Positions 40,156-48,421 of a stretch of DNA of 61,133 nt are shown here, one piece after another (the stretch's first letter is position 1; every line of letters starts with the position of its first letter). The stretch covers positions 1-61,133 of the forward strand of contig JALHNL010000010.1 of the NCBI GenBank assembly GCA_022843545.1, in the 5' to 3' direction. This stretch comes from Phycisphaerales bacterium. Its GTDB lineage: Bacteria > Planctomycetota > Phycisphaerae > Phycisphaerales > UBA1924. The notes beneath the pieces were generated by a model. The model was not told the origin of the DNA, ran no database searches, and was given only the letters and a program-made list of their open reading frames with translations. A program made the position numbers and the translations under genes.

Positions 40156-42332
40156 CCGGGACGACCACGCCCACGCCCGCGGTGCGCCGCCGATCCGTGT
40201 TCGCCTTCCAGGCCGCGGTGCTCGTGTTCGCGCTCACGACGTGCTGCGCGCTGCTGATCGTGCTGGGGGACCGCTTCAGCCTTCGCCAGGACGTCACCGC
40301 CACCCGCCGGCACCGCCTGTCGCCGCAGAGCCTGGCCATCGCGCAAGCGGTGAGCGAACCGCTGCGGCTGTATGTGGCGGTGCGGATGAGCGATCTGGCG
40401 GGCTCGGAGGCGGGGCGGGTGACGCTCAACCGGCTGCGCGACGTGGCGGATGCGTTCGCCGCGACGGGGAAGCTGCGGGTGGAACTGCTCGACATCTCGT
40501 CGGGTCGGAGCGAGCGGTTCGCCGCGCTGCTGAAGGAACTGGTGGAGCAGGATCGAGCGGCGATCGACGCGTATTCGCAGAGCGTGGGGGCGACGGGGCG
40601 GGCCGCGGGCGAGCTCGCGCAGGCCCTGTCCAAAGTGGCCGACGATCTGGCGCTGGTGCGAGACGCCGTGCTGACCGGCGGCAACCTGCCCGCCTCGCCG
40701 GAGAACTTCCGCTCCGCGTTTGACTCGCTGGGCGGGCAGTTGCGGGCGGCGGCGGCGAACCTCCAGACCGCTTCGACGGAGACGGCGACGCTGATCAGCA
40801 CGCCGCCCAAGGCCGACGACCCGCTGCCCGTTTCTCGCAGCGACCTCGCCCCACCGCAACTGCGCCAACCCCTGAGCGAAGCGGCGAAGGCGCTGGCGTC
40901 GTGCGTGGAGTGGCTGGACAGCTCGGCGGGCCCATCTCGCACGTGGGCGACCCCGACGGCCAAGGACCGCGCGGCGGCGCTGACGCTGCTGGCCAATTCG
41001 GCTCGGGATCGCGCGGCGAGGGAATTGCTGGCGCTGGACCGCTTGCCCGCGCTGCGGATCTTCAGCGTCGCGAAGGCGATCAAGAACTCGCAGGCCGCGC
41101 TGCTCGTGGGCCCTCAGCGTGCGCCCGGGCCGGACGGCTCGCCCGCTCCCGCTTCGGTGGTTGCGCTGGATCTCGACGAGTTGCTCACGGTCCGCCAATC
41201 CGCCGCGGACGGGGCGGCGGTGGACCTGCGGTTCCGGTCGGAAGAACTGATCGCGGCCGGGCTCGCGGCGTTTTCGACGGATGTGAAGCCGGTCGTGGTG
41301 CTGATGCACGGCGGGTCCGCGCCGCTGTCGCCGCGCTGGGCGGGCTTCACGCAGATGACCGAGCGGTTTGCGCTGCGGGGGTTTGAACTGGTGGAATGGG
41401 CGGCGGGCCTTGACGACCAGCCGCCGGCGGCGGTTTCCGCGGCGCAGCGCGCGGCGCGCCCGATCGTGTATGTGTCGATCAGCCCGGAGGCTCGCGACGC
41501 AGCGGGGGCGATGCGGATGGCGAAGCTCGCCAAACGGCTGGAGGAACTCGCGTCGGGCGGAGCGGCGATGCTGGTATCGGTCACGCCTTCGACGTTGCCC
41601 GGCGCGGACCAGCCCGACCCGATGGTGTCGTGGCTGGCGGCCTTTGGGGTTCGGGCGGACACGGGGCGGATCATCGTCGAAGAGGTTGCCACGCCCTCGG
41701 GCCGCGGGCACTTGTGGTCGCAGTCGATCGTGAAGCCCGGCTCGACGCATCCGATCGCGGCGGCGATCGAGGGGCTGCCGACGCAGTTCATCCTGCCCAT
41801 CGCGCTGGAGGCCACGCCTGCCGCGGGGGTGACGTCGGCGGCGGTGGCGGTCTTGCCGCCGCTGGCGACGCGGTGGGGCGAGAGCGATTGGTCGAGCGCG
41901 CTGTCGTCGCGCGGGGCGCTGGCGCCTTCGCCGTCGGGGCCGCGCGACCTGGGGTCGCCCGCAGGCGGCTTTGTGCTGGCGCTGGCGGTTGAGCGCGAGG
42001 CGGCGCAGATGCGCCCGGACGCCCCGACGCGGCAGCGACTGCTGGTCGTGGGGTCCAACGGCTGGTTCGTGGACCCGATCGTGGCCCCGCGGCGCGTGGT
42101 GGACGGGATGATGATCGCTGAGGCGCCGGGGAACCTGGAGCTGCTGGAGGCGGGCGTGTGGTGGCTGGCGGGCCGGGACGACCGCATCCTGCGCAGCGCG
42201 ACCGCCGAGTCGGTTCCGCTGGTGCCCAATCTGTCGGCCGGGGCGATGTCAGCCCTGCGCTGGGGGCTGATCGGCGGGCTTCCGCTGGGGGTCCTGCTGC
42301 TGGGGGCGATCGTCCTGCTCCGCCGGCGCTGA
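40152..42332 (+). CDS. ABC transporter accessory protein (GldG-like, ABC_transp_aux)
   Basis: 726 residues. N-terminal TM helix (AFQAAVLVFALTTCCALLIV), then an IFT52-like/GldG extracytoplasmic region: RHRLSPQSLAIAQAVSEPLR, LYVAVRMSDLAGSEAGRVTL, RDVADAFAATGKLRVELLDI. A long helical insert (~130-330) is followed by a second αβ part (AFSTDVKPVVVLMHGGSAPL; IVYVSISPEARDAAGAM). The C-terminal TM helix is GLIGGLPLGVLLLGAIVLLR, ending RRR. Third gene of the exporter operon, coupled by ATGA. The last 84 bp overlap the convergent zinc-ribbon gene. Confidence 0.9.
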   Translation: MTGTTTPTPAVRRRSVFAFQAAVLVFALTTCCALLIVLGDRFSLRQDVTATRRHRLSPQSLAIAQAVSEPLRLYVAVRMSDLAGSEAGRVTLNRLRDVADAFAATGKLRVELLDISSGRSERFAALLKELVEQDRAAIDAYSQSVGATGRAAGELAQALSKVADDLALVRDAVLTGGNLPASPENFRSAFDSLGGQLRAAAANLQTASTETATLISTPPKADDPLPVSRSDLAPPQLRQPLSEAAKALASCVEWLDSSAGPSRTWATPTAKDRAAALTLLANSARDRAARELLALDRLPALRIFSVAKAIKNSQAALLVGPQRAPGPDGSPAPASVVALDLDELLTVRQSAADGAAVDLRFRSEELIAAGLAAFSTDVKPVVVLMHGGSAPLSPRWAGFTQMTERFALRGFELVEWAAGLDDQPPAAVSAAQRAARPIVYVSISPEARDAAGAMRMAKLAKRLEELASGGAAMLVSVTPSTLPGADQPDPMVSWLAAFGVRADTGRIIVEEVATPSGRGHLWSQSIVKPGSTHPIAAAIEGLPTQFILPIALEATPAAGVTSAAVAVLPPLATRWGESDWSSALSSRGALAPSPSGPRDLGSPAGGFVLALAVEREAAQMRPDAPTRQRLLVVGSNGWFVDPIVAPRRVVDGMMIAEAPGNLELLEAGVWWLAGRDDRILRSATAESVPLVPNLSAGAMSALRWGLIGGLPLGVLLLGAIVLLRRR

Positions 42333-42716
42333 GGCCCGCCTGCGCACACGCTCCACCGACGGGATGGGGGTGAGCCCCTCGCGGCCCAGAAGCGGCTGAC
42401 CGCACTCGGGGCAACGCTCGGTGCCCTCATCGAGCCCGCGGAGGTCGTAGCGGCAGTAGGGGCAATGGGCGTACTCGGGCTTGCGGGGCAGGCAGGCGAT
42501 GAAGAGGCCCATCCCCCCCACCAGCACGGCCTCGGCGTAGATGAGCCACTTCATGCCGAACGCGCCGTCGACGGAGGCGAACATGTCGGGCACGTAGCGC
42601 CCGATCGCCAGCGCGGCGAGGCCCGAGCCCAGCGCGACGACAAAGCCCAGCACGCGGCGTCGCCACCGAAGCACCAGGTACCACACGAGCATGGCGTAGA
42701 TCGCGAAGATGATCAC
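42249..42716 (-). CDS. Membrane protein with C-terminal zinc ribbon
   Basis: 155 residues. Two or three TM helices (VIIFAIYAMLVWYLVLRW; VLGFVVALGSGLAALAIG; WLIYAEAVLVGGMGLFIAC) are followed by a zinc ribbon with CPYC and CPECG knuckles around a YDLRGL motif, a domain seen repeatedly in Phycisphaerae proteins and in the kynurenine operon at 44817. The last ~45 residues, overlapping the exporter gene on the other strand, are Gln/Pro-rich and less protein-like. GTG 42716 has TAGGAT 8 nt upstream. Probably a small inner-membrane protein; role unknown. Confidence 0.75.
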   Translation of the reverse strand: MIIFAIYAMLVWYLVLRWRRRVLGFVVALGSGLAALAIGRYVPDMFASVDGAFGMKWLIYAEAVLVGGMGLFIACLPRKPEYAHCPYCRYDLRGLDEGTERCPECGQPLLGREGLTPIPSVERVRRRASAPAEQDDRPQQQDPQRKPADQPPAQG

Positions 42717-42724
42717 GGCTGGCG

Positions 42725-42730
42725 ATCCTA
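42725..42730 (-). promoter_or_regulatory. Putative -10 of leaderless zinc-ribbon gene promoter
   Basis: TAGGAT on the minus strand, 8 nt before GTG 42716; back to back with the sppA -10, 13 bp away. Confidence 0.45.
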
Positions 42731-42743
42731 CCTCTCCAAAGGG

Positions 42744-42749
42744 TAGACT
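42744..42749 (+). promoter_or_regulatory. Putative -10 of leaderless sppA promoter
   Basis: TAGACT 6 nt before ATG 42756; no Shine-Dalgarno sequence. Confidence 0.5.
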
Positions 42750-42755
42750 CTCGGC

Positions 42756-43814
42756 ATGAACGGCCCTGCTCGGCTGATTGTCGCTTCGGTTCTGGCCGCC
42801 CTTGGATTGCTGGCGGGGTGCATGCCCACGTCGGTGACGCTGAATTTCGGCGAATCGGAGGGCAAACTCCGGGAATCGACGGTGGCCTCGGAGGGCGCGG
42901 GCGGGGCGAAGGTGGCGCTGATCGATGTGCGCGGGCTCATCATCGACGGGCCCACGCCGGGGCTGTTCACCTCGGGCCGCAACCCGGTGGCGGAACTGGT
43001 GACGCGGCTGCGCCAGGCGGAGACAGACCCGGACGTGAAGGCGGTGGTCCTGCGGGTCAACTCGCCGGGCGGGGGCGTGGGCGCGACGGAGACGATGTAC
43101 AACGAGGTCGTACGGTTCCGCGAGCGGACGAAGAAGCCGGTGGTCGTGCACCTGGCGGACATCGCGGCCAGCGGCGGGTACTACCTGGCCCTGGCGGGGG
43201 ACCGGATCATCGCCTCGCCCAGCGGCATCACCGGGTCGATCGGCGTGATCATCCCGACGTTCAACTTCGCGGACGGCATGAAGCGGGTGGGGGTCGTTTC
43301 GCGGAGCGTGAAGAGCAAGCCCAACAAGGACCTGGCCAACCCGTTTGAGCCCATGCGCGATTCGCAGTACACCGTGCTGCAGAGCATGGTCGACGGGATG
43401 TACGCGGTGTTCCGCGCGCGGGTGGTGGAACGCCGGGGGGCGGCGCTGGATTCGTCGCGCCTGGACGAGTTGACGGACGGGCGCACGATGCTGGGCCTGG
43501 AGGCGGTGAAGGCGGGGCTTGCGGATGAGACGGGGGATGTGTACGACGCGTTTGCGCGGGCGCGGGAACTGGCGGGGTTGAGCGAGGCGGCGCTGATCGT
43601 GTACTACCGCGGCGGGTCCGCCCGGCCCACCACGCCCTACGCGGGCGCGGAAATGCCCGAACTGCTTCCCGAGGGCTTCCGCTCGGCGGCCGGGACCGGG
43701 CCGGGCGAGGTGAATCTGCTGAAGGTCGATCTGTCGCCCGTGCTCGGCGGCGCGGGCAGCGAGAGCCACCTGACCACGGGCGGCGCGTACTACCTGTGGG
43801 TAGCCGGGTGGTGA
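42756..43814 (+). CDS. sppA: Signal peptide peptidase SppA (S49 family)
   Basis: 352-residue serine protease that degrades cleaved signal peptides in the envelope. The N-terminal signal ends in a lipobox LLAGC (~18-22), so it is likely a lipoprotein, unlike the TM-anchored E. coli enzyme. The S49 core has VLRVNSPGGGVGATETMYNE, then IAASGGYYLALAGD with nucleophile Ser139, ITGSIGVI, and the catalytic Lys in SVKSKPNKD (~186-188). Short single-domain form. The last ~60 residues (LLPEGFRSAAGTGP...) are variable. Convergent with the FmdB-like gene. Confidence 0.93.
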   Translation: MNGPARLIVASVLAALGLLAGCMPTSVTLNFGESEGKLRESTVASEGAGGAKVALIDVRGLIIDGPTPGLFTSGRNPVAELVTRLRQAETDPDVKAVVLRVNSPGGGVGATETMYNEVVRFRERTKKPVVVHLADIAASGGYYLALAGDRIIASPSGITGSIGVIIPTFNFADGMKRVGVVSRSVKSKPNKDLANPFEPMRDSQYTVLQSMVDGMYAVFRARVVERRGAALDSSRLDELTDGRTMLGLEAVKAGLADETGDVYDAFARARELAGLSEAALIVYYRGGSARPTTPYAGAEMPELLPEGFRSAAGTGPGEVNLLKVDLSPVLGGAGSESHLTTGGAYYLWVAGW

Positions 43815-43842
43815 TCGCGGCGATGATGGGGCGCGGGCCGGA

Positions 43843-44094
43843 TCAGTTCATGCCGCAGGAGCCGCGCGGCTTGCCGCACCCGCAAGAACCGGAGTGGACG
43901 TGCCCACCGCCCCCCCCACCCCCTCCGCCGCCGGCGAGGGGCAGCCCGCCGCCCTTGGCCGCGAAGGTGGAGTGCTTGCGGACGAAGGTGCGTCCCTTGC
44001 CGTCGGGGTCTTGGACGGGCTTGTCGGCGTCGCTCATGGGGCGCATGAGTTCAATGACTGTCCCGTCCTGGGCGACGTATTCGTAGAGCGGCAT
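43843..44094 (-). CDS. Degenerate FmdB-like small zinc-ribbon protein
   Basis: 83 residues beginning MPLYEYVAQDGTVIELMR, the FmdB family start, but the first CxxCG knuckle is replaced by AQDG. The middle is low-complexity Gly (ten in a row, encoded by a poly-C tract on plus), and the C-terminus has a Cys cluster (SGSCGCGKPRGSCG). One could imagine metal binding by the C-terminal cluster, but the canonical fold is lost. FmdB proteins are regulatory-like, function unknown. Confidence 0.7.
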   Translation of the reverse strand: MPLYEYVAQDGTVIELMRPMSDADKPVQDPDGKGRTFVRKHSTFAAKGGGLPLAGGGGGGGGGGHVHSGSCGCGKPRGSCGMN

Positions 44095-44193
44095 TTCGCG
44101 TCCCTTGTGTGCGGATGCTTCACTTCGCGAGTGCGTCAGCGTGCCGACGCCTTCGCGTAAGGGTAAGCGGGAACCGGCCGCGGGCGAAGGGGC

Positions 44194-44820
44194 CTAGAGG
44201 CTGCGGAGGACAGCCCGGACGGGGCTGGCGTCGAAGCCCATCAGGCGGAGCGGCAGGGCGATGAGTTCATAGCGTCCGGGCGGGATGTCGCGCATCACCA
44301 GGCCTTCGAGGATGCACACGCCGCGGCGCAGGAAGGCCTTGTGCGCGGGGAGGTCCTTGCTGTCCTGGAGGTCCACGCTGGGGGTGTCGACGCCGACGGT
44401 GCGGACGCCGCGGTCGGCGAGAGCGTCGACGAGTTCGGGCGCGAGGCCGGCGAAATCGGCGTTCCAGTTCAGTGCGTCGGGAAAGGTGCCGGTGCGGATC
44501 AGGACGCGCGGGGCGGTGACGGCGGCGAGCCCGCCGACGAGGTCGGCGGAGCGCACGCGTGAACCGCGCGGCACGGGGGCGTCGATGAGCACGCACTCAC
44601 CGAGGAAGGCCGAAAGGTCGAGTTCGCCGACGCCCGGCGCGCCCGCGCCGTAGTGCACGGGCCCGTCGGCGTGGCTGCCGACGTGGACGGTGGTGCGGAG
44701 GGTGCTGAGGGTGACGCTGGCGCCGTCTTCAACACGGCAGAGCACCTGGCGCGAGAGGGGAGTGTCGCCGGGCCAGACGGGGATCGCGGGCGAGAGCGGG
44801 GGCGAGAGATCGTGGATCAC
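44194..44820 (-). CDS. kynB: Kynurenine formamidase (cyclase family, KynB)
   Basis: Hydrolyses N-formyl-L-kynurenine to kynurenine plus formate using bound Zn/Mn. 208 residues of the putative-cyclase fold: IHDLSPPLSPAIPVWPGDTP at the start, TTVHVGSHADGPVHYGAGA (metal ligands in HxGSHxDGP), VLIRTGTFPD, TVGVDTPSVDLQDSKDLPAH and CILEGLVMRDIPPG. All are standard for KynB. Start GTG 44820 overlaps the upstream stop (GTGA). Last gene of the kynurenine operon. Confidence 0.93.
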   Translation of the reverse strand: MIHDLSPPLSPAIPVWPGDTPLSRQVLCRVEDGASVTLSTLRTTVHVGSHADGPVHYGAGAPGVGELDLSAFLGECVLIDAPVPRGSRVRSADLVGGLAAVTAPRVLIRTGTFPDALNWNADFAGLAPELVDALADRGVRTVGVDTPSVDLQDSKDLPAHKAFLRRGVCILEGLVMRDIPPGRYELIALPLRLMGFDASPVRAVLRSL

Positions 44821-45611
44821 GGCGTGCGCCTCCCGCCGGAGTCGCCGGTGCGAAGGTGGGAACGCAGCGACTCGTCGTTTGAGGGCTTGCCGCGCGAGAG
44901 CGCGACGAGGGCGATCACGCCGATAAGCAGCGCGCTGAGCACGATGCCCGCGCCGGCGCACAGGCCTGCGGTCATGATCCAGGACGGGGGCGAACCGGAG
45001 CCGACGAGCGGCTCAAGAGACTTGAAGACGTCGATCGCGGCCTGGTCCTGAATCCCGCGGTTGGGGGCAAGAACATGGGTGCCCTGAGCCCCGGGCCCTC
45101 GGGCGTAGACACCCAGCGCCCCTCCGCCCTGTGCGACGTAGCCGACCGCGCCGCCGCCGGTGGCGATGCCTCCGGCCGCCCCCCCACCGACGGCGAACCC
45201 TCCGGCCGCTCCGCCGCCCATGGCGATGGCCACGCCCACCGCGGAGCCGCCCAGCGCGGTCCAGCCGACGGCCAGTCCGCCAACGGCAACTACGCCGAAG
45301 CCCACCCCACCGACGGCGATGCCCCCGATGGCGACGTCGCCGATGGCGATGAGCCCTTTGGCACGGCCGTAGCGTTCACCGCGAGCGGGGTCGGGCCCGA
45401 AGGCGATGGACCACACGGGCCAGCCGAGAATCTCGGCGTCCGAGCGTTTACGGATACAACGAAGGACGGAGCGGGGATCGCTGCGGCGGCGGAGGACCTC
45501 GACCAGGGGCCGCCCGCACTCCGGACAGGCGGCCGCGTTCACCGCGCCGCTGAGGTCGTAGCCGCAGGCGGAGCAGTACGGCGCGTCGCTCTGGCTGGAT
45601 TGGAGGGGCAT
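44817..45611 (-). CDS. Zinc-ribbon membrane protein with Gly/Ala β-helix-like repeats, inside the kynurenine operon
   Basis: 264 residues, family not recognised. An N-terminal zinc ribbon (CSACGYDLSG ... CPECGRPL) is followed by ~95 residues of a five-to-six-residue repeat of the form (A/V)(I/V)GG(x): AIGDVAIGGIAVGGVGFGVV, then AVGGGAAGGIATGGGAVG. Such short hydrophobic-Gly repeats could form a compact β-helix. A final TM helix (GAGIVLSALLIGVIALVALS) anchors it, with the ribbon likely cytoplasmic. It lies between kmo and kynB with 4-bp overlap to kynB, and has its own TAGACT box. Possibly a scaffold or sensor for the pathway enzymes; that is a guess. Confidence 0.75.
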   Translation of the reverse strand: MPLQSSQSDAPYCSACGYDLSGAVNAAACPECGRPLVEVLRRRSDPRSVLRCIRKRSDAEILGWPVWSIAFGPDPARGERYGRAKGLIAIGDVAIGGIAVGGVGFGVVAVGGLAVGWTALGGSAVGVAIAMGGGAAGGFAVGGGAAGGIATGGGAVGYVAQGGGALGVYARGPGAQGTHVLAPNRGIQDQAAIDVFKSLEPLVGSGSPPSWIMTAGLCAGAGIVLSALLIGVIALVALSRGKPSNDESLRSHLRTGDSGGRRTP

Positions 45612-45618
45612 CATGGCG

Positions 45619-45624
45619 AGTCTA
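45619..45624 (-). promoter_or_regulatory. Putative internal -10 in the kynurenine operon
   Basis: TAGACT on the minus strand, 7 nt before ATG 45611, just after the kmo stop. It would allow separate transcription of the Gly-repeat gene and kynB. Confidence 0.45.
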
Positions 45625-45629
45625 CCGGG

Positions 45630-47063
45630 TCAAACGGTCACGTTTGCGAGCGCCGCCGCGCCGGCCTGGCTGACGGCGCGCTCGAACTCGGCGGCGCTCA
45701 AGGGCGCGCCGGCGTTCATCGGCACGCGCTCCACGACACGCTGGACGACGCGCTCCAGATCGCGCCCGCGCCGGCGGGCCTCGGCGTAGGGCACGGTGGA
45801 GAAGGACACCAGGTTGTACTGCGGCTGGCAGCGGTCGGGGAAGAGACGGTGAAGGGTCTGCTCGACGCGCTTGGCGTACAGAAACTCGGCGCGGGCGGTC
45901 TTGTCGCGCATCTCGATGAAGTTGTCGAGGGCCATGTCGGCGATGGCGTCGGCGTTGATCTTCCTGGCGTGCTGATACTGCTCGAGGGCGGCGGTCTGGT
46001 CGCCGGGGTGGGCCTCGAGCGCGGCGGCGAGGGCCTTGGCATCCTCGAAGCCGCAGTTCATCCCTTGGCCGTAGAAGGGCACGATGGCGTGGGCCGCGTC
46101 GCCGATGAGGCAGGCCTTCCCGGCGATCTGCCAGGGGAAGCAGCGCACGGTGACGAGCGAGCCGGTCGGGTTGGACAAGTAGTCCTGCTCGAGCGTGGGC
46201 ATGAGCGGGACGGCGTCGGGGTAGAAGCGCTGGAAGTAGGCCCGGACCGACGCCGCGTCCTGCAGCGAGGAGAGGCCGTGATCTCCGTCCAGGGGCCAGA
46301 AGAGAGTGCAGGTGAAGGAGCCGTCGCGATTGGGGAGGGCGATCATCATCGCGGCGTTGTCGGGCGTGCCGCGGCTAGGCCAAATGTGCAGGGCGGAGGT
46401 GTCCATCTGCGCGTCCTCCAGCGTCGACCCGGATGGCCGACCGCCCCGCGGGGGGATGTGCAGTTCCTTGTAGCCGTGCTTGAGGTATGACTGGCTGTAC
46501 TCGAACCGGTCGTTCTGCATCATGCGCAGTCGCACCGCGGAATACGCGCCGTCAGCGCCCACCAAGAGGTCGCCGCTGACGCGGGAGGTCTCGCCGCCGG
46601 GCCCCACGAAGAGTCCGGCGGGCTCGGCCAGGTCGGCGTCGGTGCAGCGCTGCTGGAAGCGGATGGTGACGCCGGGGGTGGCCTCGGCCGCGTCAAGCAG
46701 GGTCATGTTGAGCCCGCCGCGGGAGACGCTGTTGATGGCGTCGTCGGGGTTGCTGGAGTAGGGCTGGAGGACGAGGGGGGCGGGCGCACCGTCGGCGGTC
46801 AGGGGATGGATCATGCGGCCGCGCATGGGTATGGCATCGCGCTCGCGCACGACGGAGTCGAGGCCCACACCGGCAAGCCCGTCGAATCCGCGGGCGGAGA
46901 GGGCGAGGTTGATGGACCGGCCGCCGGCGTAGCCCGCGCGGCGCGGATCGGCGCGACGCTCCATCAGCGTCACCCGGTAACCGGCCCGGCCGAGGTACAC
47001 CGCCAGCAGCGCGCCCACCAGCCCCGCCCCGGCGATCACGACGTGTCTGCCCAAACCGCTCAT
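45630..47063 (-). CDS. kmo: Kynurenine 3-monooxygenase
   Basis: FAD enzyme hydroxylating L-kynurenine to 3-hydroxykynurenine with NADPH and O2. 477 residues: N-terminal FAD motif VVIAGAGLVGALLAVYLGRA, RSINLALSARGFDGL (kmo-specific), GLNMTLLDAA, the DG motif VGADGAYSAVRLRM, YKELHIPPRGG, and ACLIGDAAHAIVPFYGQGMN (GD motif) before FEDAKALAA. The C-terminus is soluble (no TM anchor), typical of bacterial kmo. Its ATG overlaps the kynU stop (ATGA at 47060). It acts between KynB and KynU. Confidence 0.95.
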   Translation of the reverse strand: MSGLGRHVVIAGAGLVGALLAVYLGRAGYRVTLMERRADPRRAGYAGGRSINLALSARGFDGLAGVGLDSVVRERDAIPMRGRMIHPLTADGAPAPLVLQPYSSNPDDAINSVSRGGLNMTLLDAAEATPGVTIRFQQRCTDADLAEPAGLFVGPGGETSRVSGDLLVGADGAYSAVRLRMMQNDRFEYSQSYLKHGYKELHIPPRGGRPSGSTLEDAQMDTSALHIWPSRGTPDNAAMMIALPNRDGSFTCTLFWPLDGDHGLSSLQDAASVRAYFQRFYPDAVPLMPTLEQDYLSNPTGSLVTVRCFPWQIAGKACLIGDAAHAIVPFYGQGMNCGFEDAKALAAALEAHPGDQTAALEQYQHARKINADAIADMALDNFIEMRDKTARAEFLYAKRVEQTLHRLFPDRCQPQYNLVSFSTVPYAEARRRGRDLERVVQRVVERVPMNAGAPLSAAEFERAVSQAGAAALANVTV

Positions 47064-48421
47064 GGTCTGTTCCCCGTCATGTCAGCGCCGACGGCGTCGC
47101 GCAGCACCTTGGCGAAGGCCCAGACATCGTGGAAGGTGGTGTAGAGCGGCACGGGCGCGGCGCGGATGATGCTCGGCTCGCGGAAGTCGCAGATGACCCC
47201 GGCCGTCTTCAGCCGCTCCAGCAGGTCGCGCGAGCCGCGCCGATAAAGCAGCGACAACTGGCAGCCGCGGCGGGCGGGGTCGCGAGGGGTGATGATCTGG
47301 ATGGGCTCAGCCGCCCCGCCCGCGAAGTCCCGATTGATTTCGTCGATGAGCGACTCGAGGTAGGCGGTGAGACGGAGGCTCTTCTCGCGCAGCGCCTTCA
47401 TGCCGACGCGGTCGAAGATCTCGAGCGAGGCCTTGAGCGGGGCGAGGGAGAAGATCGGCGGGTTGGAGCACTGCCAGCCGTCGGCACCGGGGCGCGGGAC
47501 GAACTCGGGACGCATGGCGAAGCGGGAGCCGGGGTCGTTGCCCCACCAGCCGGCGAAGCGCGGAAGGGCGGCGTCCTGACCGTGGCGCTCGTGGACGTAC
47601 GCGCCCGCGACCGCGCCGGGGCCGCTGTTGAGGTACTTGTAACTGCACCAGGCGGCGAAGTCCACGTCCCAGTCGTGGAGGTCCATGGGCACGTTGCCGG
47701 CGGCGTGGGCCAGGTCCCAGCCCACGACGCACCCAGCGCGCTTCGCTGCGGCGGTGATGCGCGGCATGTCGAACCACTGGCCCGTGAGGTAGTTCACGCC
47801 GCCGAGCATGAGCAGGGCGGTGGACGGGCCGTGCTCCTCGATCGCCGCGAGAATCTCGTCGGTGGTGAGCGTCCAGTCGCCTTCACGCCGGGGCTTGAGG
47901 CGGACGACAGCCCGGGCGGGGTCGACGCCGCGGGCGTGGGCATGGGTCCAGACCGCGTAGGAATCGCTGGGGAAAGCGGAGTCTTCGATGATGATCTTGA
48001 AGCGGGAAGCCGTGGGCCGATAGAGCGACACCATCAGCAGGTGAAGATTCACCGTGAGGGTGTTCATCATCACCACTTCGCCGGGGCGGGCGCCCACGAG
48101 CCGTGCGCCGGTGTGGCGGAAGAGTTCGTGGTACGGCAGCCAGGGGTTGCGACCGTGGGTGTGCCCCTCCACGCCCAGGGCGGCCCAATCATGGAGTTCA
48201 GACTCCACAGCCTCCCGCGCGGCCTTGGGCTGGCAGCCCAGGGAGTTGCCGGTGAGATACACGGCCCGGGGCTCGCCGGGGTGGGCGGTGAGGGCGGCGC
48301 GAGGATCGCGGGCGGCGCTGGCCGGGGGGATGTTGAAGAGTGCACGGTGCTCGCGCAGAGGGTCCGCGGCGTCCATGGCCCGGGCTTTGGCCTCGTCACC
48401 GATCAACACGCCGGTCGTCAT
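47060..48421 (-). CDS. kynU: Kynureninase
   Basis: PLP enzyme cleaving 3-hydroxykynurenine to 3-hydroxyanthranilate plus alanine. 453 residues: VYLTGNSLGCQPKAAREAVE at the N-terminus, ARPGEVVMMNTLTVNLHLLM, ALLMLGGVNYLTGQWFDMP, CVVGWDLAHAAGNVPMDLHD, AAWCSYKYLNSGPGAVAGAY with the PLP Lys, and DFREPSIIRAAPVPLYTTF near the end. Start ATG 48421; upstream frame to 48928 is antisense of the decarboxylase gene. Both ends overlap neighbours by ATGA, so it is tightly coupled with the ACMSD gene and kmo. Confidence 0.96.
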   Translation of the reverse strand: MTTGVLIGDEAKARAMDAADPLREHRALFNIPPASAARDPRAALTAHPGEPRAVYLTGNSLGCQPKAAREAVESELHDWAALGVEGHTHGRNPWLPYHELFRHTGARLVGARPGEVVMMNTLTVNLHLLMVSLYRPTASRFKIIIEDSAFPSDSYAVWTHAHARGVDPARAVVRLKPRREGDWTLTTDEILAAIEEHGPSTALLMLGGVNYLTGQWFDMPRITAAAKRAGCVVGWDLAHAAGNVPMDLHDWDVDFAAWCSYKYLNSGPGAVAGAYVHERHGQDAALPRFAGWWGNDPGSRFAMRPEFVPRPGADGWQCSNPPIFSLAPLKASLEIFDRVGMKALREKSLRLTAYLESLIDEINRDFAGGAAEPIQIITPRDPARRGCQLSLLYRRGSRDLLERLKTAGVICDFREPSIIRAAPVPLYTTFHDVWAFAKVLRDAVGADMTGNRP

